A stretch of 9,112 nt of DNA, from assembly GCA_026785795.1 (NCBI GenBank), contig JAJAZJ010000311.1, positions 1-9,112 on the forward strand, given 5' to 3'. Under the pieces are notes generated by a model that had not been told where the DNA came from, did no database searches, and saw nothing but the letters and a program-made list of their open reading frames with translations. The translations under genes and the position numbers were made by a program. The stretch's first letter is position 1, and each line of letters starts with the position of its first letter. The DNA is from Pseudoxanthomonas sp. Its GTDB lineage: Bacteria; Pseudomonadota; Gammaproteobacteria; Xanthomonadales; Xanthomonadaceae. Of the stretch, positions 1 through 6,635 are shown in pieces.

Positions 1-734
1 ACCCAGTCCCACATCCCCAACACGCGTTCTCCGGCGATATCGAAAGCCGTGGCGGCACGATCGGGATGGGCACTGACCGCAAACAGGCGTTCGCTGCCGC
101 GCAGCCAGTCGCGCAGGATGCCGCCGTTGAGCAGGGTTTCCTGCGTACCGAAGGTCTTGGAAATCAGGATAGCCGCAGTCCGCTGCGGGTCCAGTGGAGC
201 CAGCGCGCGCTGCGCTGCGGCGCCATCCACGTTGGAAAGAAAGTGCACGCGGAAACGCCCGCCAGCCGGATCACGCAAGGCATCGGCCACCAGTCGCGGA
301 CCCAGATCGGAGCCTCCAATTCCCACGCTGACGATATCGGTGACTCCGCTGGCCTGCAGGCCAGCCACCAGCGCAGCCATGTGCTGGCGGACACCTTGGG
401 CAACAGCGAACGCCTCGCGCGCAATCGCAGCCTGCGAGTGGTTGCCGCGCAGCGCGGTGTGCAGCGCGGCGCGGCCCTCGGTCACGTTGACCGGCTCACC
501 GTCGAACAGTCGGCGGTAGGCGCGGTGCAGATCGCGCTCGGCGGCCATGGAAAACAGCGACTCGAGTGCCGCACCGTCATAGGTCTGGCGCGCGAAGTTG
601 AGGTAGAGCGGGCCGGCACGCATTGCAAGGCCAATCGCGCGGCCGGGGTCATCTGCCAGCAGCCGGGCAATGCTCGTGTCGCGCAGGCGCGAGGCGTGCG
701 CCCGCAGCGCGTCGAATGCCGAGGTGGTGCTCAT
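1..734 (-). CDS. pgi: Glucose-6-phosphate isomerase, N-terminal 244 residues (partial)
   Basis: This cytoplasmic enzyme interconverts glucose-6-phosphate and fructose-6-phosphate in glycolysis and gluconeogenesis. Reading leftward from the ATG at 734 gives an open frame to the window edge, starting [17 protein letters not shown]. Family marks are [15 protein letters not shown] (residues 82-96), the sugar-phosphate-binding loop [11 protein letters not shown] (136-146), HFLSNVDG (164-171) and SKTFGTQET (192-200). The frame stops at MWDW plus a partial Val codon, just before the point where the GGRxS signature normally follows. About half of a protein of roughly 500 residues is present, and the later catalytic Glu, His and Lys lie outside. 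No good Shine-Dalgarno sequence precedes the ATG. The gene is downstream of panC on the same strand after 109 nt, so it may be the last gene of the pcnB-folK-panB-panC run or have its own promoter; only a TAGAAT (-10-like) hexamer without a matching -35 is visible in the gap. Confidence 0.96.
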   Translation of the reverse strand, partial: MSTTSAFDALRAHASRLRDTSIARLLADDPGRAIGLAMRAGPLYLNFARQTYDGAALESLFSMAAERDLHRAYRRLFDGEPVNVTEGRAALHTALRGNHSQAAIAREAFAVAQGVRQHMAALVAGLQASGVTDIVSVGIGGSDLGPRLVADALRDPAGGRFRVHFLSNVDGAAAQRALAPLDPQRTAAILISKTFGTQETLLNGGILRDWLRGSERLFAVSAHPDRAATAFDIAGERVLGMWDW

Positions 735-843
735 GCGTGGAATGCCCGCGTTGCGCTGGTGATGCAGGGATTCTAGCAGCGGGCTTGCAATGTCGACGCG
801 ATTGGCAGACAGGTTCAGGTCGACGAAAAAACTGGATGCCCGC

Positions 844-1686
844 TCAGAATTCCAGGTTGTCGATCAAACGGGTAGTGCCCAAGCTGGCTGCGACCAGGGC
901 CACCTTGGGCCCCGCCTCGCCTTCCGCCGGTTCACTGAGGTCTGGACGCCGGACGGCGGCATAGTCAACCTTGAAACCCGCCGCGGCCAGTAGCTGCGCG
1001 GCCTCGGACTCGACCTGGCAGCGCGGCAGGCCTTCGGCAACCGCGGTGCGCATGGCCAACAGGGTGCGCCTGGTCTGCGCCGCAACCGGACGCTGCTGCG
1101 GACTGAGATACTGGTTGCGCGAACTCATCGCCAGTCCGTCGCTCTCGCGCACGATGCTGCCACCCACGATAGCGACCGGCATGGCCAGGTCCTGCACCAT
1201 CTGCCGGATCACCGCCAGCTGCTGGTAATCCTTCTTGCCGAACGCGGCGACATCAGGCTGGACCTGGTTGAACAGGCGCGTCACCACGGTGCAGACGCCG
1301 TCGAAATGGCCGGGGCGGTGGGCGCCTTCCAGCACGCTGCTGACCCCCGGCACGTTGATCCTGGCGGCCAGTTCAATCCCGAACGGATACATGGATTCCA
1401 CCGTGGGCAGCCACAGTACATCGCAGCCCGCGCCTTCCAGGCCTGATGTGTCCGCCTCTGGCGTGCGCGGGTAGCGGGTGTAGTCTTCGTTCGGGCCAAA
1501 CTGGGTGGGATTGACGAATACGCTGGACACCACCCGGTCCGCGGACCGGCGCGCCAGCATCACCAGCGAGTAGTGCCCGGCATGCAGGTTGCCCATGGTC
1601 GGCACGAAGCCCACGCGTAGTCCTTCCCGCTTCCAGCCGCTGACGCGGGCACGCAGCGCGTCAAGCTGCACGATGGTTTCGATCAT
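844..1686 (-). CDS. panC: Pantothenate synthetase (pantoate--beta-alanine ligase)
   Basis: PanC joins pantoate and beta-alanine with ATP, through a pantoyl-adenylate, to make pantothenate (vitamin B5, coenzyme A precursor) in the cytoplasm. The 280-residue product has normal family length. It carries the nucleotidyl-transferase HIGH-like motif [10 protein letters not shown] (29-38), SVFVNPTQF (55-63), the pantoate-site stretch [13 protein letters not shown] (119-131), GKKDYQQ (150-156) and the KMSKS-like loop MSSRN (187-191). The ATG at 1686 lies 9 nt after the panB stop, which supports translation from a shared message. PanB upstream supplies ketopantoate. The beta-alanine-forming enzyme PanD is not encoded beside it, although the two substrates meet in this reaction. 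Confidence 0.98.
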   Translation of the reverse strand: MIETIVQLDALRARVSGWKREGLRVGFVPTMGNLHAGHYSLVMLARRSADRVVSSVFVNPTQFGPNEDYTRYPRTPEADTSGLEGAGCDVLWLPTVESMYPFGIELAARINVPGVSSVLEGAHRPGHFDGVCTVVTRLFNQVQPDVAAFGKKDYQQLAVIRQMVQDLAMPVAIVGGSIVRESDGLAMSSRNQYLSPQQRPVAAQTRRTLLAMRTAVAEGLPRCQVESEAAQLLAAAGFKVDYAAVRRPDLSEPAEGEAGPKVALVAASLGTTRLIDNLEF

Positions 1687-1695
1687 CGCGTGGGC

Positions 1696-2511
1696 CTATG
1701 CGTAGGAATGTTCGGCGTCAGGGAACGAACCATCGCGCACCGCCGCGGCATAGGCGGCAACGGCGCCGGCAATGGAGCCGCCCTGGACAAGGAAATCCTG
1801 GACGAACTTGGGCTTGCGGTGGCCGGTATCGATGCCAAGGAAATCATGCAGCACCAGCACCTGGCCATCACAGCCGGGGCCGGCGCCGATGCCGATGGTG
1901 GGAATGCGACTGGCGGCGGTCACCGCGGCCGCAAGCGGCGAAGGCACGCACTCCAGCACCAGCAGCGACGCGCCTGCCTCGGCCACCGCCAGCGCATCGA
2001 GCTTCAGCTGCGACGCAGCCGCCTGGTCGCGTCCCTGCACCCGGTAGCCACCGAGTTTCAGCACCGACTGCGGGGTCAGGCCCAGGTGGGCGCACACCGG
2101 GATGTCGCGCGCCGCCAGGAAACGAATCACCTCCAGCTTGGGTCCCGCGCCTTCCAGCTTCACCATTTCCGCACCGGCCTGCAGCAGCACGATAGCGGAA
2201 TCCAGCGCGCGTTCGGGGGTAGCGTCGGATTGGAACGGCAGGTCGGCAATCAGCAGCGCGCGCTGCAGGCCTCGCGCGACCGCAGCGGTGTGGTATGCGA
2301 CCTGTTCCACGGTGACCGGCAGGGTCGAATCGCGGCCCTGCACCACCATGCCCAATGAATCACCCACCAGCACCAGATCGACGCCATTGGCATCGAGCAC
2401 ACGCGCAAAGCTGTAGTCGTAGGCGGTCAGCATGACCAGCCTGCGCTGGCTGGCCTTGGCTTCGGCCAGCGCAGGCAGCGTCCATTTCCTGGTTTCGGCG
2501 TGAGTGCTCAT
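1696..2511 (-). CDS. panB: 3-methyl-2-oxobutanoate hydroxymethyltransferase
   Basis: PanB transfers a one-carbon unit from 5,10-methylene-tetrahydrofolate to 2-oxoisovalerate, giving ketopantoate, the first committed step of pantothenate synthesis. The 271-residue TIM-barrel protein shows MLTAYD (27-32), LVGDSLGMV (48-56), HLGLTPQS (142-149) and [12 protein letters not shown] near the C terminus. The metal ligands and catalytic acid known from E. coli PanB (Asp45, Asp84, Glu114, Glu181) appear here as D51, D90, E120 and E187, at a constant offset of six. It sits 11 nt after folK and 9 nt before panC. Operon membership with folK is sensible because PanB consumes a folate cofactor. The ATG at 2511 gives a normal N terminus, with only a weak AGGG-like ribosome site upstream. 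Confidence 0.98.
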   Translation of the reverse strand: MSTHAETRKWTLPALAEAKASQRRLVMLTAYDYSFARVLDANGVDLVLVGDSLGMVVQGRDSTLPVTVEQVAYHTAAVARGLQRALLIADLPFQSDATPERALDSAIVLLQAGAEMVKLEGAGPKLEVIRFLAARDIPVCAHLGLTPQSVLKLGGYRVQGRDQAAASQLKLDALAVAEAGASLLVLECVPSPLAAAVTAASRIPTIGIGAGPGCDGQVLVLHDFLGIDTGHRKPKFVQDFLVQGGSIAGAVAAYAAAVRDGSFPDAEHSYA

Positions 2512-2522
2512 GCGCGGATTAT

Positions 2523-3017
2523 CTACCCTAACGGTTGAATCGCCGAGGCGTCCAGGCCGATCAGCGCGCGGCTTGCAGCGCCGTGCCCCGGAATGTGGAG
2601 GTCCGGGGCCACTTCCAGCAGCGGCAGCAGGGCGAACGCGCGCTCATGCAGGTGCGGGTGCGGCAGGCGCAACCCGGGCTCATCCATCACGGTTTGCGCA
2701 TACAGCAGCAGGTCCAGGTCCAGGGTACGCGGACCCCAACGCTGGGCCGGATCGCGTTCGCGCCCGAACTCACGCTCGATCGCCAGAAGCGCCTCCAACA
2801 ACTCGCGTGGCGGCAGCGAGGTTTCCAGATGGGCCGCCGCATTGATGAAGTCGGGCTGCTGCTGCCGGCCCCAGGCCGGCGTACGGAACAGGCGGGATGC
2901 ACTCACCAGCCGGCTACGCGGAATACGTTCCAGAGCAAGTAAAGCAGATCGCAGAGTGCCTGCGGCATCGCCGAGGTTTCCGCCCAGGCCAATGAAGGCG
3001 GGGACAGGCGAGCTCAT
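2523..3017 (-). CDS. folK: Dihydropterin pyrophosphokinase (HPPK)
   Basis: FolK transfers pyrophosphate from ATP to 6-hydroxymethyl-7,8-dihydropterin, the step before dihydropteroate synthase in folate synthesis. The 164-residue product matches the usual length of about 160. Diagnostic stretches are [10 protein letters not shown] (8-17), the flexible-loop region with FRTPAWG (44-50), QPDFINAA (54-61), and [14 protein letters not shown] (93-106), in which D100 and D102 correspond to the two Mg-binding aspartates of E. coli HPPK (Asp95, Asp97). [10 protein letters not shown] follows. The start codon overlaps the pcnB stop as ATGA at 3014-3017, which suggests translational coupling to pcnB and fixes the ATG choice. 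Confidence 0.97.
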   Translation of the reverse strand: MSSPVPAFIGLGGNLGDAAGTLRSALLALERIPRSRLVSASRLFRTPAWGRQQQPDFINAAAHLETSLPPRELLEALLAIEREFGRERDPAQRWGPRTLDLDLLLYAQTVMDEPGLRLPHPHLHERAFALLPLLEVAPDLHIPGHGAASRALIGLDASAIQPLG

Positions 3018-4423
3018 TCCGTGGCGGCTGCCGCACTGCTCGAGCGCCGGCGACGGCGGCGTTTGGGCGGCGCATCGTCCTCGCCAAGATAAGCGTCGGC
3101 CCCGCCCTCGGCACCCAGGCTGGCCGACAGCGCGTCACCGGACAGGGTCTGTGCCTCACGCCAGAATTCCACGTCCTCGGCGTGCTCGCCGGACGCGACC
3201 AGCCGCAGCAGCAGAAAGTCGTAAGCCGCGCGGAATCGCGGATGCGCAAGCAGCCGCGTCACGCGCTTGCGCTGGCGGGTGCTGAAGCGCGACTGCAGCA
3301 GCCATATTTCCTGCATGGGCAGGGAAAACCGCCGCGGCAGCGCCACCGTCTGCAGCTGGTGCAGCGTGACCCGGTCCGCGGCCCTGCGCTGTGCCTCCTC
3401 CGCGTTCATGCCGCCGGCCTGCAGCGCCATCAGCGCACGGCAGTAAGCCGGCCACAGCAGCAGCGCGAACAGGAACGCGGGTGACACCGGCTCATCGTTG
3501 GCGACCCGCAGATCGGTACCGCGCAGACCCTCCAGCAGCATCCTGCGCAGTGCGCCGCTGCGGTTGGAGGACAGCGCAGCCGCCGTCTCGGGGAGGATGG
3601 CCGGAAGCAGCCCGAATCGCTCCAGGCCTTCGAAACTCGCCACCGCATGCCCGGAAAGGAACATCTTCAGCAGCTCCTCGAACAGGCGCGCTGGCGCCGC
3701 TTCGGAGAGCAGCGATGCCAGGCGCGGGATCGGCTCGGCCGTTTCGGCGCCTATCTCGAAGCCCAGCTTGGCGGACAGCCGGATCGCACGCAGCATCCGC
3801 ACGGGATCCTCGCGGTAGCGCTGTTCAGGGTCACCGATCAGCTTCATCTGCCGCGCCTGCACATCCTCGAAGCCACCCAGGTAGTCGCGGACCGAGAAGT
3901 CCTCGATGGCGTAGTACAGCGCGTTGGCGGTGAAATCCCGGCGCACCGCATCGTCCTCGATGCTGCCGTACACGTTGTCGCGCAGCAGTCGCCCGCCTTC
4001 GTGCAGCTGGCGGTCACCGCTGCCGTCGTCGATATTGGCGCGGAACGTGGCTACCTCGATGATCTCGCGCCCGAACACCACGTGGGCCAGACGGAAGCGG
4101 CGCCCGATCAGGCGGCAGTTGCGGAACAGGTGCTTGACCTGTTCGGGCGTGGCGTCGGTCGCCACGTCGAAATCCTTCGGATGCCCGCCCACCAGCAGGT
4201 CACGCACCGCACCGCCCACCAGGTAGCCCGCGTAGCCCGCATCGCGCAGCCGGTAGAGCACGCGCAGCGCATTGGGGCTGATGTCCTTGCGCGAAATGGT
4301 GTGCTGGTCGCGCGGGATGACACGCAGCGATACGGCCGGTATTTGCGGTTGCGACGTAATGGTGGCGGGTCCGTGCGGGTTGGATTGGGGGTCGATCAGG
4401 CGGCTGTTCCTGCCCGCGGGCAT
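3014..4423 (-). CDS. pcnB: Poly(A) polymerase I
   Basis: PcnB adds 3' poly(A) tails to RNA, promoting decay of mRNA fragments and regulatory RNAs. Numbered from the alternative GTG at 4468, the frame shows the nucleotidyltransferase motif GGAVRDLL (85-92) followed by the metal-binding DFD (99-101), FRNCRLIGRRFRLAHVVFG (115-133), RRDFTANALYY (176-186) and EDPVRMLRAIR (220-230). RDQHTISRKDIS (53-64) closely resembles E. coli PcnB, which separates it from tRNA CCA-adding enzymes. The C terminus ends in a basic tail with six consecutive arginines, a likely RNA-binding extension also found in other PcnB proteins. Two starts are possible: GTG at 4468 (484 residues) or ATG at 4423 (469). I prefer the ATG, because the GTG would leave only 14 nt before the divergent tRNA and would place both candidate -10 boxes inside the coding region. 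Neither start has a good ribosome site. The stop overlaps folK by 4 nt. Confidence 0.94.
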   Translation of the reverse strand: MPAGRNSRLIDPQSNPHGPATITSQPQIPAVSLRVIPRDQHTISRKDISPNALRVLYRLRDAGYAGYLVGGAVRDLLVGGHPKDFDVATDATPEQVKHLFRNCRLIGRRFRLAHVVFGREIIEVATFRANIDDGSGDRQLHEGGRLLRDNVYGSIEDDAVRRDFTANALYYAIEDFSVRDYLGGFEDVQARQMKLIGDPEQRYREDPVRMLRAIRLSAKLGFEIGAETAEPIPRLASLLSEAAPARLFEELLKMFLSGHAVASFEGLERFGLLPAILPETAAALSSNRSGALRRMLLEGLRGTDLRVANDEPVSPAFLFALLLWPAYCRALMALQAGGMNAEEAQRRAADRVTLHQLQTVALPRRFSLPMQEIWLLQSRFSTRQRKRVTRLLAHPRFRAAYDFLLLRLVASGEHAEDVEFWREAQTLSGDALSASLGAEGGADAYLGEDDAPPKRRRRRRSSSAAAATE

Positions 4424-4453
4424 TTGCGGCGGGCGCGGACTGGCGAATATACT
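4424..4453 (+). promoter_or_regulatory. Sigma-70-type promoter for tRNA-Glu
   Basis: TTGCGG (4424-4429) and TATACT (4448-4453) are separated by 18 bp and followed by a GC-rich stretch, as expected for a stable-RNA promoter. Transcription would start near 4460, giving a short leader of roughly 22 nt before the mature tRNA 5' end at 4483. It lies immediately upstream of the preferred pcnB ATG on the other strand. The call rests on consensus matching and position only. Confidence 0.6.
4446..4451 (-). promoter_or_regulatory. Possible pcnB -10 box
   Basis: On the minus strand this hexamer reads TATATT and overlaps the tRNA promoter -10 on the opposite strand. It would place a transcript start about 16 nt before the ATG at 4423. 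No convincing -35 lies 17-18 bp upstream (TAAGCG at best), so the call is weak. Confidence 0.3.
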
Positions 4454-4482
4454 AGTCTGTCGAGGCACCGCTTACCAAAAAT

Positions 4483-4557
4483 GCTCCCTTCGTCTAACGG
4501 TTAGGACGTGGCCCTCTCAAGGCTAAAATAGGGATTCGAATTCCCTAGGGAGCACCA
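4483..4557 (+). tRNA. tRNA-Glu (anticodon CTC)
   Basis: The 75-nt gene folds as a standard tRNA. The acceptor stem GCTCCCT (4483-4489) pairs with AGGGAGC (4547-4553), followed by discriminator A and an encoded CCA. The anticodon stem TGGCC/GGCTA encloses the loop CTCTCAA (4514-4520), with anticodon CTC at 4516-4518 reading GAG. The T arm is AGGGA-TTCGAAT-TCCCT (4530-4546). The 5' part TTCGTCTAACGG and the overall sequence closely resemble E. coli tRNA-Glu, apart from CTC in place of TTC. It diverges from pcnB and has its own candidate promoter and downstream terminator. I see no integrase gene and no duplicated 3' end, so the tRNA does not look like an occupied integration site. Confidence 0.96.
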
Positions 4558-4611
4558 ATTCCCCTGCATCAGCCCGCCAATGCCCGGGCAGGAGCGCAGG
4601 TTTGCTTCACC

Positions 4612-4637
4612 GCCCGGCTCCAGGCCGGGCTTTTTTT
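4612..4637 (+). terminator. Rho-independent terminator after tRNA-Glu
   Basis: GCCCGGC (4612-4618) and GCCGGGC (4624-4630) form a perfect 7-bp stem with a 5-nt loop, followed directly by seven T (4631-4637). This is a classic intrinsic terminator. It ends the tRNA transcript 54 nt past the CCA and insulates fdxA from it. Confidence 0.9.
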
Positions 4638-4676
4638 GCGCGCGGTTTTGGCCCCCCTTCCCACGCCGTCGCACTC

Positions 4677-4702
4677 GGGGTGGACTAGACTTGGCCCACC
4701 CC
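4677..4702. repeat. 7-bp inverted repeat upstream of fdxA
   Basis: GGGGTGG (4677-4683) and CCACCCC (4696-4702) are perfect inverted arms with a 12-nt spacer. The spacer holds TAGACT (4686-4691), the only -10-like hexamer before fdxA; no matching -35 is seen. The element could be an operator around the fdxA promoter or a 5' leader hairpin ending 16 nt before the start codon. It is not T-tailed, so it is not a terminator. Confidence 0.5.
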
Positions 4703-4718
4703 GCAACGGATCGGACCC

Positions 4719-5042
4719 ATGCCCTTCGTCGTCACCGACAGCTGCATCAAGTGCAAATACACCGATTGCGTGGAGGTGTGCCCGGTGGACTGCTTCCATG
4801 AAGGGCCCAATTTCCTGGCGATCGACCCGGACGAGTGCATCGACTGCACGCTGTGCGAGCCGGAATGCCCGGTTAACGCGATCTACCCCGAGGACGACGT
4901 GCCGGCCGGGCAGGAAGTCTTTGTAGCCCTGAACCGCGAGCTTGCGCTGGAGTGGCCGGTGATCACCGTGCGCAAGGAAGCCTTGCCCGATGCCAAGGAC
5001 TGGGAAGGCAAGCAGGACAAGCTGCCGCTGCTGGAGCGCTGA
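4719..5042 (+). CDS. fdxA: 7Fe ferredoxin (3Fe-4S/4Fe-4S), FdI type
   Basis: This is a small soluble electron carrier of 107 residues, nearly colinear with Azotobacter vinelandii ferredoxin I. The cysteine pattern is C9-x2-C12-x4-C17-x3-C21-P, then C40-x2-C43-x2-C46-x3-C50-P. By comparison with FdI, C9, C17 and C50 should bind the 3Fe-4S cluster and C21, C40, C43 and C46 the 4Fe-4S cluster; C12 and C25 are the extra cysteines also present in FdI. The C-terminal stretch, including [10 protein letters not shown] and ending in LER, is typical of the family. It is transcribed alone, between a terminator at 4612-4637 and a shared one at 5062-5086. A role in redox homeostasis or supplying reductant is inferred from relatives; the partner is not evident from the neighbours. 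Confidence 0.96.
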   Translation: MPFVVTDSCIKCKYTDCVEVCPVDCFHEGPNFLAIDPDECIDCTLCEPECPVNAIYPEDDVPAGQEVFVALNRELALEWPVITVRKEALPDAKDWEGKQDKLPLLER

Positions 5043-5061
5043 CACCCGGCCACACACAGCA

Positions 5062-5086
5062 AAACGGGCGCCTGCTGCGCCCGTTT
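5062..5086. terminator. Bidirectional terminator between fdxA and the lipoprotein gene
   Basis: AAACGGGCGC (5062-5071) and GCGCCCGTTT (5077-5086) form a perfect 10-bp stem with a 5-nt loop, lying 19 nt after the fdxA stop and 19 nt after the end of the convergent lipoprotein gene. Because of the symmetric A and T ends, each strand has a short T run (three on the plus strand, four on the minus), so it can serve both transcripts. Confidence 0.85.
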
Positions 5087-5105
5087 CGCCTGCAGCTGGA
5101 CCAAC

Positions 5106-5618
5106 TCAGCTGCCCAGGCTGGTCCTGAGCTCGGCAATCAACTTCGCTGCCGCCGCCCCAGTGGCCGGGATGCCGCGTGGATCAACCGCGGAAACGTAGG
5201 TGCCGGTTTCAACCGCGGCCACGCGCACGAGGAAATTGCTGCCTTCATAGCTCACGTCGTAGGTGCCCAACAGTGCGGCCCGGCTGGCGATATTGAGGCC
5301 ATCCACCGCAGCCAGGGCGGTGCCGAGGCGGGTGAAGACCTCGTCACGGCTGCCGACCACGTGGAAGCTGGCGGCCGAAGCGGAACCGGTCGTGGCCTGC
5401 GACATCAGTTGCCCGGTAGCCGCCGGCGGCAGGCGCATCGCGCCAGCCGTGCTGGGCAGGGTCAGGTCTGGCGGCACTTCCAGCGGCCTGGTCTCCGGGC
5501 TGAGGGCGTAGTCCGGGTTGCCCTTGCCGAAGGTCTTGCAGCCGGAAACGCCGACTACGGCCACCGCCAGCACGGCGAGGACCAGCGGACGGAAAGAGGG
5601 GTTCACTGCTGCACGCAT
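5106..5618 (-). CDS. bamC: Short BamC (NlpB/DapX)-like outer-membrane lipoprotein
   Basis: The 170-residue product starts MRAAVNPSFRPLVLAVLAVA and has a lipoprotein signal peptide with lipobox VSGC, lipid attachment at C27 and Lys at +2, which predicts outer-membrane sorting. PDYALSPETRPLEVPPDL (35-52) resembles the unstructured BamC N-terminal segment that contacts BamD. Residues 85-168 resemble one helix-grip domain, with VDPRGIP and a final amphipathic helix like the E. coli BamC C terminus. E. coli BamC is about 344 residues with two such domains, so this form is roughly half-length. The location directly downstream of dapA (31 nt) matches the E. coli dapA-bamC order. I chose the ATG at 5618 because AGGAG (5627-5631) sits 8 nt upstream and the signal peptide starts there. 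An in-frame start at 5687 would overlap dapA and bury the signal sequence. The BamC assignment rests on motif resemblance and synteny. Confidence 0.8.
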   Translation of the reverse strand: MRAAVNPSFRPLVLAVLAVAVVGVSGCKTFGKGNPDYALSPETRPLEVPPDLTLPSTAGAMRLPPAATGQLMSQATTGSASAASFHVVGSRDEVFTRLGTALAAVDGLNIASRAALLGTYDVSYEGSNFLVRVAAVETGTYVSAVDPRGIPATGAAAAKLIAELRTSLGS

Positions 5619-5626
5619 GGATGGAT

Positions 5627-5631
5627 CTCCT
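5627..5631 (-). promoter_or_regulatory. Ribosome-binding site fixing the bamC-like start
   Basis: The minus strand reads AGGAG, 8 nt before the ATG at 5618. It is the clearest Shine-Dalgarno sequence in the window and supports the shorter lipoprotein form with an N-terminal signal peptide. Confidence 0.8.
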
Positions 5632-5649
5632 GGAGTATGTGGGGCTGTT

Positions 5650-6558
5650 TCAAGCTGGGAGCACGTCGCCGCCGGTGGATGCTTCAAGCGTCCGCGCAGC
5701 CTCGATCAAGCGGGCGGCCTCGGCACGATGCGCGGCGGACAGTTCCTGCAGCGGCAGGCGCAGACCCACACCATAGCCCATGCCCTGCAGCAACGCCTTG
5801 ACCGGGATCGGGTTGGGCTCGACCCCGAGGAAGGGGTAGAAGTCCTGCAGGCGCACATTCCAGGCTTCGGCCTGCTCGCGGTCGCCCTGACGGCAGAGGT
5901 CACACAGGCGACGGAACGCCCGCGGCAGCGCGTTCGAACCCACCGAAATCAGCCCGTCGGCGCCGGCCAGCAGCGCGCGGCAGGCCGTGGGGTCATCCCC
6001 GCTCAGGACCGCGAAGCCAGGATGGCGCAGGGTCAGCAGGGCCGCCATCCGCCCGGGCTCGGGCCGCGCCTCCTTGATACCCACGATCTGGGGATGTCCG
6101 ACAAGTTCGGCCACGGTTTCCGGCAGCAGGTCGCAGCCGGTTCGCCCCGGCACGTTGTACAGCACCACCGGCAGCCCGCCCTGGTCTGCCACCGCGCGGT
6201 AATGGGCCAGCAGCCCGGCCTGGGTGGGGCGGACGTACGGCGGCGTCACCACCAGCGCGAACCCGGCCCCGGCGGCTGCGGCGCGTCGGGTCTGCGCAAT
6301 AGTCTTGGCGGTGTTCATCTGCCCGGTGCCGGCCAGCACAGGCACGCGTCCGCCCACGGTTTCCACCGCCAGCTGCAGCAAAGTGTCGTATTCCTGGTCG
6401 GTCAGGGCGGCGGCTTCGCCGGTGGAGCCTGCCACGACCAGGCCCTGGGTGCCGCCACTGAGCTGCTGCTGCAGCAGGCGGCGCCACGCGTCAAGGTCGA
6501 GTCCGCCGGTGCCGGTGAACGGCGTGGCGAGTGCAGTGATGCTGCCGGAAAGGGCCAA
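5650..6558 (-). CDS. dapA: 4-hydroxy-tetrahydrodipicolinate synthase
   Basis: DapA condenses pyruvate with aspartate semialdehyde, the first committed step to diaminopimelate and lysine, in the cytoplasm. The product has 302 residues if it starts at TTG 6558 (family about 292). The open frame extends upstream to 6756, but homology begins at [12 protein letters not shown], and a ribosome site GAAGG (6566-6570) lies 7 nt before the TTG, so I take TTG as the start. Key residues are the Schiff-base lysine K162 in GIKEA, Y134 in [12 protein letters not shown]139 for substrate carboxylate binding, and Y108 in TPPYVRP. The E. coli catalytic triad residue Thr44 is replaced by S45 in [19 protein letters not shown] near the C terminus is typical. 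The bamC-like gene follows after 31 nt, and gcvR diverges upstream. Confidence 0.97.
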   Translation of the reverse strand: MALSGSITALATPFTGTGGLDLDAWRRLLQQQLSGGTQGLVVAGSTGEAAALTDQEYDTLLQLAVETVGGRVPVLAGTGQMNTAKTIAQTRRAAAAGAGFALVVTPPYVRPTQAGLLAHYRAVADQGGLPVVLYNVPGRTGCDLLPETVAELVGHPQIVGIKEARPEPGRMAALLTLRHPGFAVLSGDDPTACRALLAGADGLISVGSNALPRAFRRLCDLCRQGDREQAEAWNVRLQDFYPFLGVEPNPIPVKALLQGMGYGVGLRLPLQELSAAHRAEAARLIEAARTLEASTGGDVLPA

Positions 6559-6565
6559 GCGTATA

Positions 6566-6570
6566 CCTTC
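6566..6570 (-). promoter_or_regulatory. Ribosome-binding site fixing the TTG start of dapA
   Basis: The minus strand reads GAAGG, 7 nt before TTG at 6558, where DapA homology begins. No ATG or GTG nearby gives a better N terminus. Confidence 0.65.
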
Positions 6571-6604
6571 AAAGCTGATCGCGCGGGGTGCCGCGTACCC
6601 TGCG

Positions 6605-6634
6605 ATGTTACTTGCGGCGCGAAAGCGCGGGCAA
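6605..6634 (-). promoter_or_regulatory. Candidate dapA promoter
   Basis: On the minus strand TTGCCC (-35, 6634-6629) and TAACAT (-10, 6610-6605) are 18 bp apart. Transcription would start near 6598, giving a leader of about 40 nt before the TTG start. The leader is too short for a lysine riboswitch. The element overlaps the gcvR promoter candidate almost completely. Confidence 0.5.
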
Positions 6635-6635
6635 G
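6611..6635. repeat. Imperfect inverted repeat between dapA and gcvR
   Basis: Outer arms CTTGC (6611-6615) and GCAAG (6631-6635) and inner arms GCGC (6617-6620) and GCGC (6625-6628) surround a GAAA centre, with one and two unpaired bases between the arm sets. The dyad fills the shared promoter core. Part of the symmetry follows from the two opposed -35 elements, so it may be an operator or simply the product of symmetric promoters. Confidence 0.55.

Noticed and set aside
66..776. 236-codon open frame on the plus strand near the left edge
   Set aside because: It is antisense to pgi, which reads without interruption to the window edge and carries the GIGGSDLGP loop.
3647..4504. 285-codon open frame on the plus strand
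   Set aside because: It is antisense to pcnB and runs into the tRNA-Glu gene, so it is not a plausible protein gene.
4581..4590. 10-bp palindrome TGCCCGGGCA between the tRNA and its terminator
   Set aside because: A single short GC-rich palindrome is expected by chance here, and no T run follows.
4483..4637. tRNA-Glu as an integration site for a mobile element
   Set aside because: No integrase, no repeat of the tRNA 3' end and only core genes on both sides.
4569..5057. 162-codon open frame on the minus strand
   Set aside because: It is antisense to fdxA, whose cysteine pattern is unmistakable, and covers the tRNA terminator.
6559..6604. Lysine riboswitch or leader peptide upstream of dapA
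   Set aside because: The predicted leader is only about 40 nt, far shorter than the lysine aptamer, and contains no run of Lys codons.
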